Source of the DNA: Azolla caroliniana
Lineage: Eukaryota; Polypodiophyta
DNA length: 64,000 bases
Direction of reading: 5' to 3'
Assembly (NCBI GenBank): GCA_043228905.1
Contig: JBHGNT010000017.1
Coordinates: forward strand, 8,308,001-8,372,000
Every line of letters starts with the position of its first letter. The first letter of the stretch is position 1. The notes below the pieces were generated by a model, which worked only from the letters and a program-made list of their open reading frames with translations, did no database searches and was not told where the DNA came from. The position numbers and the translations under genes are program-made. Of this stretch, positions 50,143-59,852 are shown in pieces.

Positions 50143-50632
50143 GGTGTGTGTCTTAAGTATGATGTCGGAAATCCCATGCTCAAAGGGTTTACCAACTCGG
50201 ACATGTCGGGGGATGTAGACTCAAGCCGATCCACGTGAGGGTATGTGATGACCTATGCAGGGGGAGCAGTGTCGTGGCAGTCACGACTGCAGAAGTTTGT
50301 GGCTTTGTCGACCACAGAGGCAGAGTACATGGCAACGATAGATGCCAACAAGGAGATGATTTGGATGAGAAGCTTTCTCAGTGAGTTGGGGACAAAGCAA
50401 AGGGATTTATTGCTTCATTGTGACAGCTAGAGTGCCATACATCTAGCCAAGAATGCTGCATACCACTCTCGGACCAAGCACATACAGAGAAGGTATCACT
50501 GGTTACAGGAGAAAGTCGAAGAAGGAGAGTTTACCTTCGTGAAGCTCCATACTGATGACAATGGATCCAACATGCTGACAAAGAACCTACAGATGGACCG
50601 ACTTCAAGCCTGCGACAAAGGACAGGAATAAT
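50143..50632 (+). pseudogene. Element M: RNase H remnant
   Basis: The terminal RNase H part of a copia polyprotein. LKGFTNSDMSGDVDSSRST is followed by TGA, then GYVMTYAGGAVSWQSRLQK, LSTTEAEYMATIDANKEM, a TAG after LLHCDS, SAIHLAKNAAYHSRTKHIQ and GSNMLTKNLQMDRLQAC, ending in TAA at 50630. It is distinct from family 2 at many sites (SELGTKQRDLLLH), supporting a separate family. With integrase and RT deleted, M could only have moved in trans if the deletion preceded insertion. Confidence 0.88.
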
Positions 50633-50664
50633 GGACTCCTCCCCACAGGAGTGAAGGGGGAGTT

Positions 50665-51640
50665 TGTTAGGAATATGTCCCCCCAGTGGGAGGAGCTGAC
50701 TACTTAGAGAGAGCCGACAGTCGAAGACAGGGAGGAACCGACTAATTGGATGAGAGCCAATGGTTGAGGAGTTGACTCAAAGAGAGTTGATCAAGGTTGA
50801 AGACACACTAGCTAGTCGGGCCGACTGGATGGTCGATGACTAGCTTGACTAGTTGGACTACCCCGATAGTCGACGAATAAGTTGGCTACTTAGTAAGGTT
50901 ATTATCATTATTATTGGATAATAATAATGGCCATGATTGTAAATAGCCCATTCTGTGTATTAGTATAAATACACCTAGGGCAAACAGAGATAGAGAGAGA
51001 TAGATGTGTGAGCCTCTATAGTGTAGTGTAATAGAGAGGAGTGGTGTGTGAGAGCGGAAGATAGTGAGTGGCACCATAGTTGTGTTTAGAAATAGCATAC
51101 GCCAAGAGCCCTGAGAGTTGATCAAGGTCGAAGACACACTAGCTAGTTGGGCCGACTGGATGGTCGATGACTAGCTTGACTAGTTGGACCACCCCGATAG
51201 TCGACGAATAAGTTGGCTACTTAGTAAGGTTATTATCATTATTATTGGATAATAATAATGGCCATGATTGTAAATAGCCCATTCTGTGTATTAGTATAAA
51301 TACACCTAGGGCAAACAGAGATAGAGAGAGATAGATGTGTGAGCCTCTATAGTGTAGTGTAATAGAGAGGAGTGGTGTGTGAGAGCGGAAGATAGTGAGT
51401 GGCACCATAGTTGTGTTTAGAAATAGCATACGCCAAGAGCCCTGAGAGGCTATTTACACTTGAGTGTTGTACTCTCATCTCATTGTTGTATATCCATTGT
51501 ATAATGAAGCTCCGTTCTTCGTGGTTTTCTCCTGCTATAGGGTTTCCACGTTAAATCTGTGTACACTGTTTTTTTGTGCTTTAGAGTTGTGTATTTTAGC
51601 ATACTCTTTTGCTAGCAGATTGAAGAATCGTTTCTTAACA
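50665..51640 (+). repeat. 3' LTR of element M (family 3)
   Basis: A 976-bp LTR after the PPT AAGGGGGAGTT, from TGTTAGGAATATGTCC to ...TTTCTTAACA, followed by TATAA (51641-51645), which also precedes the 5' stub (15907-15911). It contains a 331-bp direct tandem duplication (50790-51120 and 51121-51451) that doubles the TATA region. The hairpin arms around TAGTATAA are GTGTAT and ATACAC (50955-50974). Confidence 0.93.
50790..51451 (+). repeat. 331-bp tandem duplication in M 3' LTR
   Basis: The two copies are nearly identical (ATCAAGGTTGAAGAC against ATCAAGGTCGAAGAC at the starts; one TCGGG/TTGGG difference). Each contains the TATA hairpin and the presumed transcription start region. Confidence 0.95.
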
Positions 51641-53205
51641 TATAATGAGTACATGGCATATCACTATGCGTACATGATGAAAGTGGCGGAAGTGCGTGAG
51701 CTGGAGAGATACGTAGAAGCAGCGAAAAACCCAAACTAGCGTGCCACGATGAAGGAAGAAATGCAGGCAGTCAATGCTAACGACACATGGGACCTGGTTG
51801 AGTCTCCCCCACACGTCAAACTGATCGGCTGCAAGTGGGTATACAAGGTAAAGTATAACGCCGACGGTTCAGTCAACCTATACAAGGCTTGACTAGTGGC
51901 AAAAGGATATGCACAGATCCATGGAATCGACTACGACGAGACCTTCGCTCCGGTAGTGAAGATGACGATGGTTTGTGTGGTGTTGGCAGGTGTTGCGGCA
52001 AGGGGGTGGCATCTTCACCAAATGGACGTGAAGAATGCGTTTCTTCAAGGAGACCTTGGAGAACAAGTCTACATGATTCAGTCCCCCGGATTTCAGTCGT
52101 AGATGAACAAGTCGGCAATGTGCCGACTCAAGAAGTCGCTTTATGGCCTGAAGCAAGATCCCTGTGCTTGGAATTTGAAGATAACACACTTGTTGCGTAA
52201 GATGGGGTTTGCGGCCTCGAAGTTCGACTCTTCGTTGTTCATCGGAACTCATCCGAAAGGTCCGGTATGCATTTTGTTGTATGTCAAGTGACACTATGTG
52301 CTGAATATGTTGTATGATTTCGGCGTGACCGATTGTTGACTGTTCTCAACACCTCTTGACCAGAATCAGAAGCTATGTCCTGACTCCAGACTGGTCTGCA
52401 ATGAAACATGGTTCTGACAAATTGTTGGAAACCTAATCTATCTTACTATCACCCGACCCGACATCAGCTATCCGGCCGGGGTGATCAGTCAGTTTATGCA
52501 GTGCCCAACCAGCGAGCACCTTTAGTGTGTGCATGGACTATTGACATATGTGAGCGGCACTAAGGATCAAGGACTGTTGTACCGACATGATATAACCAAA
52601 CAATTAGTCGGTTATATAGATGTCGACTGGGTCGGTGATGCGTCAGATCGTCGGTCAACATCCGATTTTCATGTTTTCTCTAGGTAGCGTGGCTATTGCG
52701 TGGAGCAGTAAGAAGTCGCCGACAGTGGCTCTGTCGAGCGTTGAAGCTGAGTATCGAGGAGCTACCATCGCGACTTGTGAAGCCATATGGCTTCGGAAGT
52801 TGCTACAAGACCTCCGGATCGAAGTGCCGACTCCGATCTCGATCTACTCCGACAACATAAGTAACATGTAGCGGACCAAGAACACCGTATTTCATGCTCG
52901 CACAAAGCACATAGAAGTGCATTAAACCACTTTGTGTGCGAGCCACTCTAGTATGTTCGAATGGATCGGTAGGTTGCCGACACCTTCACCAAGCCACTTG
53001 GATCGGACAAGTTCCAACATTTTTCAGAGATCCTTGGGCTACAACATCTCGACATGCCGCACTTGGGGGAATAATTAGAACAAGAACCGGAACAGGTAAA
53101 GGCTCTGGAGAAGCAACCAGAAACAAGGAGGAAAAGACCAAAATAGGGGGAGACAAGAAGAAAATGGAAGCCGAGTTGATTGAAGAAGTCGAGACATCTG
53201 AAAAT
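51641..53205 (+). pseudogene. Element Q (3' part of G/Q): family 1 RT-RNase H and tail start
   Basis: Continues G after the M insertion: [85 protein letters not shown]. The region after CILLYV is deleted (about 52290: YVDD lost, joining directly to HYVLNMLYDF). RNase H follows in several frames with many TAG/TGA stops (WSSKKSPTVALSSVEAEYRG near 52710, VADTFTKPLGSDKFQHFS). The tail begins near 53050 and is cut at ETSE by O (53206). It resumes after O at 57943. Confidence 0.92.
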
Positions 53206-53849
53206 TGTTAGGAAACAGGTCCCTCCGGATGAGGAGTACCCGGCTACGGATGACCCGGTGAGAACCGGATGATGAAGATCCGGTGAGAACCAGATGAGGA
53301 GTACCCAGCTACGGATGACCCGGAGAGAACCGGATGATGAGCGCCCGGCAAGCGCCGGATGATGCAAGCCCGGTGAAGAGTGCTCACCGGATGAAGGGAC
53401 ATATTTGTGAATATGTTTCTGAGAGTTCATCGGGGCTATATTTGTAGATAGCCGAAAAGTCATTTTAGTATAAATATGACTTAGGGCAAACTGTTGTTCA
53501 TGTCTGTGAGGGTTGTTGTCATTCTTGTTGTTGTAAGATTAGAGCGCGTAATAGTGTATAGAGAGAGTGAGAGAGAGGAAAAGGTCGTTGCCTCTGTTGT
53601 AACCGCCGCCTGTGGTGAAGATAGCAAGCTCGAGGTCGTGGCCTTGGTGCTTTTCTATTGTACATTCTGATATAGTGATAGTTTGCGGTCTGTAGGCTGT
53701 CGTGGTTTTTCCCGAGTTTGGGTTTTCCACATAAACATCCTGTGTACTCTTCTCTCTATTGTGTTGTGCTTTCATTCCCTGTTTCCTGTGTTTGATTCTA
53801 GGCTCAGTTGTGGCCGAGCGCTGTTCATCGGAGTGTGTAGTTCCTGTCA
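53206..53849 (+). repeat. 5' LTR of element O (family 2)
   Basis: A 644-bp LTR from TGTTAGGAAACAGGTCCC to ...TAGTTCCTGTCA, preceded by AAAAT (53201-53205), which is repeated after the 3' LTR (57938-57942). It contains minisatellite units and the TATA hairpin with one mismatch (near 53457-53482). Confidence 0.95.
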
Positions 53850-53852
53850 AAG

Positions 53853-53864
53853 TGGTATCAGAGC
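53853..53864 (+). other. Primer binding site of element O
   Basis: TGGTATCAGAGC, a perfect initiator-tRNA-Met PBS, three bases after the LTR. Confidence 0.93.
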
Positions 53865-53879
53865 AAAACGACACAGAAA

Positions 53880-56800
53880 ATGGACGATTCGTTGGGAGAC
53901 ATGTTCAAGATCACCGACTCCAACTATTCGGTGTGGAAGTCGAAGATGAGGGACATGCTCGTGGTTAAAGATCTTTGGTTGCCGGTTCAGTTCGGGGACA
54001 AGAGACCGGACAAAATCGACGCCACGATATGGGAGGTGATGCACATGAAGACAACATCTAACATACGGTGCCTCATCGACATGAGCCTATATAACAACTT
54101 CAATGAAAAGAGAAAGGCTCATGAGCTCTGGGAGAAGATCGGCATTATGTTTCAAAACAAAAATGTTGTTAACCAGGTTTCGGTATTCCGGAAGCTAGTA
54201 AGACTCTGGTACCATGATGGCTCCAGCATGGCGGAGCACATGAATGCCTTCCAGGGGTTGATACACTAGGCAACATCATTGGAAGTACCTCTTGCCGATG
54301 AGGTACTAGCGCTACTCCTGCTCGGTTCCCTCCCGGATAGTTGGGAGACATTGGTTGTCACTTTGGGCAATGTCGGGCCGGAAGGGAAACGATTATCCCT
54401 AGCAAGAGTGAAGTCGAGCTTGCTAGATGAGGAGGCGCGTCGGAAAGAGAGGATCGAGGATATGAGCTCCAACTCCAAAGCGCTCCTTACCGAATCGGAA
54501 TGCGGAAGACAAAGGAATCGTAGTCCCTAGAACCGGGAGAAGTCGGAGACACGGTCAAAGTCAAGGGGGAGGCCTACCTGCTTCTATTGCGGCAAGCCGG
54601 TACACTTCCAGAAGAACTGTCGACACTTCCGAAAAGACAAGGAAACCAACGATACCGATTCAAAGCGGACACCGGACCGGAACGGTAAAGACCGGAGGGG
54701 GTCGCACATGAAGGGAACGACGGCAATCGCGGCAAGTGAAGAAGAGTTGATGCTCATCACCGAGGAGAGTGAGATAAACCTTGTCGGCGACAAGATGACC
54801 TGGGTGGTCGACTACGGAGCGTCGTTCCACGTTACCCCGGACCGGAAATGCTTCTCATCCTACTCAGCCGGTGATCACGGCTGTGTCCGGATGGCGAATG
54901 AAGGTACATGCCAAATTGTCGGCATAGGAGACGTGTGGCTAACAACACCAACCGGATGCAAGCTGCTACTAAAGGATGTTCGACACGTTCCGGAGGTTCG
55001 TCTGAATCTGATATCAGCCGGTCGACTAGATGATGAAGGCTACACGGGTAGCATCCGGAATGGTGTTATGAAGTTCAGCAAAGGGAGCCTGATTCTGGCT
55101 CGGGCCCGGAAGGTAAACACACTGTACTTGATGAATGCCCGGTTATGTTCGGAGGAAGTGAACATGGCATCTGACACTGCCGGTGAGTTGTGGCACAAAA
55201 GGTTGTGTCACATGAGTGAGCTGGGGATGAAGAGGCTTGCAGACGACAACCTCATTCCAGTGAAGAACGTGCACTTGGAGAAGTGCACTGATTGTCTGGC
55301 CGGTAAACAAAACAGGACCTCCTCCCGATCGAGGCCACCGATGAGACGTAATGCACCACTGGAGTTGGTGCATATTGATGTATGTCAAGTGGACACGAAG
55401 TCACATGTCGGATCGCAATACTTCGTGACATTCATAGATGACCACAACCGGAAGCTGTGGGCCACACCATTGAAGACGAAGGATCACGTGTTGTCCGTCT
55501 TCAAAGAGCTCCACACGAGAGTGGAAAGAGAAACCAGCTGGAAGCTGAAGGCGGTTCGAGCAGATAACGGAGGTGAATACCGGCGGCAGTTCGAGGAGTA
55601 TTGTCACTCGAAGGGAATCCGGCTCAAATTTACCGTGCCGAAGACGCCGGAACTAAACGGGTTGGCCGAGAGGATGAACCGGAACGTAATGGAGAGGGTC
55701 CGGAGTATACTGACGCATGCAAAACTACCCAAGAAGTTTTGGGCTGAGGCACTATCGACGACGACATATGTGATAAACAGATCACCCTTAGTACCCTTGG
55801 ACGGAGACACGCCACAAAGAGTGTGGACCGGTAAGGAAGTGTCCTACCGGCACCTGAAGGTATTCGAGTGTCTTGCGTATGTGCATGTAGCTTAGGACCA
55901 GAGAGGAAAACTAGATCCGAAGACCCGGCCATGCATTTTCCTCGGTTACGGCGACGATGAGTTCGGCTACCGAATGTGGGACCTGGTCGACAAGAAGGTA
56001 TTCCGGAGTCGAGATATTATCTTCATGGAGGACAAGACGCTCGCCAACTCGGAGTCGAAGAAGAAGATAATGAACTCTGAGTCGACCGGTAAGGATCAAT
56101 TCGACGATGAGCAGACCCAACCGGCAAGAGACCGGTTAGCACTCGAGGAACCAGCCGGTTACGGTGAGGATACCGAACCGGCAGAAGAAGAAGTAGAGGA
56201 AGCTGGAACCGGAACCGGCCAAGACCCCGAATCGGATTCGGATGAAGATCAAATAGAGGAGCCGGTTCCCGAAAGCTAAAGACGGAGATATCCTCTAAAA
56301 GAGAGAAGGGCCCCCTGTAGATTTCCGGATGCAAGGCATTTGCTGCTAACCGATGAGGGGGAGCCAGAAAGCTTCGAAGAAGCGAAGGATGACACCCACA
56401 GCCGGAAATGGTTAAGTGCCATGCAGGATGAGATGGATTCCCTGCATGAGAACCATACGTACGAATTGGTGGAGTTGCCGAAAGGTAAGCGAGCACTCCG
56501 AAACAAGTGGCTGTACAAGTTGAAACCGGGAGATGCCAGCAACCCCCCGAGATACAAAGCCAGGATCGTGGTGAAGGGGTTCCAGCAGAAGAAGGGCGTG
56601 GACCTCGACGAGATATTTGCCCTTGTAGTAAAGATGACCTCCATCCGGATGGTGCTCAGTATAGTGGCAAGCATGGAACTCGAGGTAGAGTAGTTGGACG
56701 TGAAGATGAAATTCCTTCACGATGACCTCGAAGAGGAGATCTACATGCAGAAACCGGAAGGATTCGTGGAGAAAGGGAAGGAGCACCTGGTATGCCGGTT

Positions 56801-57603
56801 GAAGAAGAGCTTGTACGGACTGAGGCAGGCTCCCCGACAATGGTACCGGAAGTTCGACTCCTTCATGACTGATCAAGGGTACCACAAGACGAAGGCTGAT
56901 CACTGCGTGTTTGTGAAGAAGTTCGGAGGAGGCGACTTCCTGATACTGCTTCTGTACGTCGACGACAATGGTGTGTACCCAACCGGATATTGGATACGCA
57001 GTCGGAGTGGTGAGCCGGTTCATGAGTAATCCTGGCAAGGAGCACTGGAACGCGGTCAAATGGATACTTCGGTACTTAAAAGGGCACTTCAAACATGTGT
57101 CTCCGATTCGGCTCCGGTAAACCTCAACTCGACGGTTTTACCGATTCGGACATGTCGGCTAATGTGGATACCAGCCGGTCTACATCCGGGTATGTAATGA
57201 CATATGCAGGGGGAGCTGTTTCGTGGCAGTCGAAGCTGCAGAAGACAGTTGCGTTGTCAACCACAGAGGTGGAGTACATGGCAGCTGTGGAAGCTGACAA
57301 GGAAATATTATGGATGAAGGACTTCATCGGAGAGCTCAATATCCGGCAAGATGAATACCGGCTCTATTGTGACAGTCAAAGTGCCATCCACCTTGCTAAG
57401 AATTTGGCCTACCATTCCCGGACGATGCATATCCAACGTAGGTATCACTAGATCCGGGAAAGAGTAGATGACCAGGAGTTCGGGCTGACGAAGATCCACA
57501 CGGCCGAGAACGGGTCAGATATGCTAACCAAAGTACTGACACCTGACAAGCTGGATGCATGTCGGAAGCGGGTCGGACTAGTAAGACACCCCATGCCGGA
57601 GTG
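53880..57603 (+). pseudogene. Element O: family 2 copia polyprotein with RT-RNase H deletion
   Basis: Gag begins MDDSLGDMFKITDSNY. Knuckle CFYCGKPVHFQKNC (near 54587), protease DYG in place of DSG (VVDYGASFHVT near 54810), integrase (HKRLCHMSEL, HIDVCQVDTKS, RADNGGEYRRQ, LAERMNRNVMERV), acidic linker, RT to YVDD (near 56960), then an abrupt join to the sequence corresponding to M2 position about 47540. Roughly 330 bp are lost and the frame shifts, so RT lacks its thumb. RNase H follows (LSTTEVEYMAAVEADKE, SQSAIHLAKN) to a TGA at 57601. Stops: TAG 54267, TAG 54528, TAG 55893, TAA 56277, TAG 56691, TAG 57449. Apart from the deletion there is no other evident frameshift. Confidence 0.94.
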
Positions 57604-57614
57604 AAGGGGGAGTT

Positions 57615-57937
57615 TGTTAGGAAACAGGTCCCTCCGGATGAGGAGTACCCGGCTACGGATGACCCGGTGAGAACTGGATGATGAAGACCCGGTGATAACC
57701 GGATGAGGAGGACCCGACTACGGATGACCCGGAGAGAACCGAATGATGAGTGCCCGGCAAGCGCCGGATGATGCAGGCCCGGTGAAGAGTGCTCACCGGA
57801 TGAAGGGACATATTCCACGTAAACATCCTGTGTACTCTTCTCTCTATTGTGTTGTGCTTTCATTCTCTGTTTTTTGTGTTTGATTCTAGGCTCGGTTGTG
57901 GCCGAGCGCTGTTCATCGGAGCGTGTAGTTCCTGTCA
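57615..57937 (+). repeat. 3' LTR of element O (family 2), internally deleted
   Basis: Only 323 bp: TGTTAGGAAACAGG...GAAGGGACATATT joins directly to CCACGTAAACATCCTG, skipping about 300 bp that are present in O's 5' LTR, including the TATA hairpin. The TSD AAAAT follows. The promoter-less 3' LTR must be a post-insertion deletion, since reverse transcription would otherwise homogenise the two LTRs. Confidence 0.92.
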
Positions 57938-57942
57938 AAAAT

Positions 57943-58409
57943 GTCGGAATGAGCAACGACGATGACAGAGTCAAGAAGGACGAGCCGACCAGAAGAAGAA
58001 GGCCAAAACCCGGACATGGTGTGATGTGGTAAAGGGCCTAAAGATTGAAGACGAACTGGAGACAACCAATTCGGACAAGAGCTGGAACGAATTAGAGGTA
58101 ACCCATTCAGAGGAGCCGAATCAACTAAAGGCCAAGCAGACAAGAAGGTAGCAGAAGTCGTCACCGACATAGAGGAACCGATAGATCGAGAAGTGTCGAA
58201 GTGGCAACAGTGAAAGAGTTGAGATGGGGCTTATGAGCACACAAGCCGACCGAGAAGGTCGAGGTGTGCGGAACTGGATGGGTCGCGGAAAGCAGGACCG
58301 GACGGGTTGAGGAGCGCGAGCAAGGTGGGAAAACGCCAGGAGGAGCCAGGGGGAAGGACCGGTAGACACTGACAATACGATCCAACCTCAAGTTGAGCTT
58401 GAGGGGGAG
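57943..58409 (+). pseudogene. Element Q: family 1 C-terminal tail, second part
   Basis: Continues the charged extension of Q after O: DDDRVKKDEPTRRRRPKP, then segments equivalent to D's and A's tails ([10 protein letters not shown]-like, QTRRxQKS-like, basic ADREGRGVRNWMG), broken by several stops. It ends with the PPT TTGAGCTTGAGGGGGAG, where the frame would give LELEGEC and a TGA in the LTR, as in A. This makes three independent copies of the same extension. Confidence 0.78.
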
Positions 58410-58470
58410 TGTTGAGCAAGCATGCTCAACATGATCCGGATTGGTTGAATAAGCCAAGATCCAGATCAGT
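58410..58470 (+). repeat. Truncated 3' LTR of element Q (family 1)
   Basis: TGTTGAGCAAGCATGCTCAA starts the LTR directly after the PPT, but after 61 bp it changes into reverse-strand RT of R. The rest of the LTR is missing. Confidence 0.8.
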
Positions 58471-59024
58471 GTCCCCATCTTATGCAATCGGTGCGTGATC
58501 TTCAAATTCCAAGCATAGGGGGCTTGCTTGAAGCTATAATGCAACTTCTTTAGTCGACATACTGCCGACTTGTTCACCTCCGACTGAAATTTGGGTGGTT
58601 GGACCATGTATACTTGTTCTTCAAGATCTCCTTGAAGAAAAGAGTTCTTCACATGCATTTGGTGGAGATGCCACCCCCTTGCCGCTGCGACGCCAACACC
58701 ACACAAACCGTCGTCATCTTCGCTACTGGTGCAAAGGTCTTGTCGTAGTCCATTCTGTGGATCTGCATGTATCCCTTGGCCACCAAATGGTCGACATTAT
58801 ACTTCACCTTATATACCTATTTTCAGTTGATCGGTTTGCAATCTTGGGGAGGGTCAACCAGGTCCCATGTGTCGTTGGCATCGAGTGCCCACATTTCTTC
58901 CTCCATGGCCGATTGCCATTTGGCATCCTGTGATGTCTTTGCATAGCTCTCCGGCTCATGGACTTCTACCACTTTCATCATGTACGCATAGTGGTGCATC
59001 ATGTACTCATTATATCCATACCGG
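58471..59024 (-). pseudogene. Element R: family 1 copia RT fragment
   Basis: A minus-strand piece of family 1 pol: YGYNEYMMHHYAYMMKVVEV at the K junction, then [26 protein letters not shown] with a small deletion (VDHLVAKGYMQIHRMDYDK), GWHLHQMHVKNSFLQGDLEE, KFQSEVNKSAVCRLKKL and NLKITHRLHKMG, where it stops at Q's LTR stub. K is inserted at CCGG (59021-59024). R is broken by a frameshift at the DAxR loop (near 58690) and stops (TGA/TAG in KPIN*K*VYK). It is another old family 1 copy underlying Q and K. Confidence 0.88.
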
Positions 59025-59695
59025 TGTCGCGTTGTTACGCGCGTGCGTGGAGAATGAGGCAGGACCACCGAGGCCTTGGACCAAGAAATAGTTGAGAAGG
59101 AGGAGAACGGAAACGCAACAGACGCACTTGCACACGCACTGACACGAGAGCACACAAGAATAACAGTCCAACAACATAGCAAACGAGACGACTCGAAGTC
59201 CGAGTATATAATCACGTAAGTATATAAATGTATGTATATATCAATACGGTTACAACTAACAGGCCGGCAAGGCGGACACCGACGCCTGCTCACACACCCA
59301 CACAGAAGAGCGAGATGGAGTCTCTGCCGGAAGCACACAGCCTCCCGAAAACCTGCGCAAAAATGGCTATGGAGAGTGTTAGAGAAGAAGGGCTCGGTCC
59401 CAGTCCGGCAACACCTCGTCCACTCTAACGCGCGATTCCTTTCTCATTCCTCTCCCTCTCTTTTATAGCCCAAGGAGGGAGGCCGTTATCACCCGTTACA
59501 TCATATTACTTCTCAGTCCTTTCGGACAGAGATACAATTTGATTCTCTCCCTATTGAATGCGTGCTACCTAGGATTTCACCTCAACCGACTTGTACCTAC
59601 CTACTTACTATACAACGAAAAGTGTGCTCGTGTGCAATGGGCGGTTTACACATGCTAAACTTGGTTTCCGCCTAGGGACGGTTTTCTTCATGACA
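59025..59695 (-). repeat. 3' LTR of gypsy element K
   Basis: A 671-bp LTR, minus orientation: TGTCATGAAGAAAACCGTCC ... CGTAACAACGCGACA. The final CACGCACGCGCGTAACAACG plus CGACA is identical to element C's LTR end, and the preceding PPT (59696-59710) is identical to C's. CTATAAAAG lies at about 59462-59470. CCGG precedes it on the plus strand, the same 4 bases duplicated around C. Confidence 0.9.
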
Positions 59696-59852
59696 TCCGC
59701 CCCCACCTAACCGCGCATCCACCGGTATGTGCCAAAATTGGTCTCCTGCTAGAGAAAACCAGTCCATGCTTTACTACTCATCTTTTGGTTCGACATCCGC
59801 CTCGAACCGCCCTTCATCGCCGTCCAAGCTTCCCAGATCCGGCTCGTACTGG

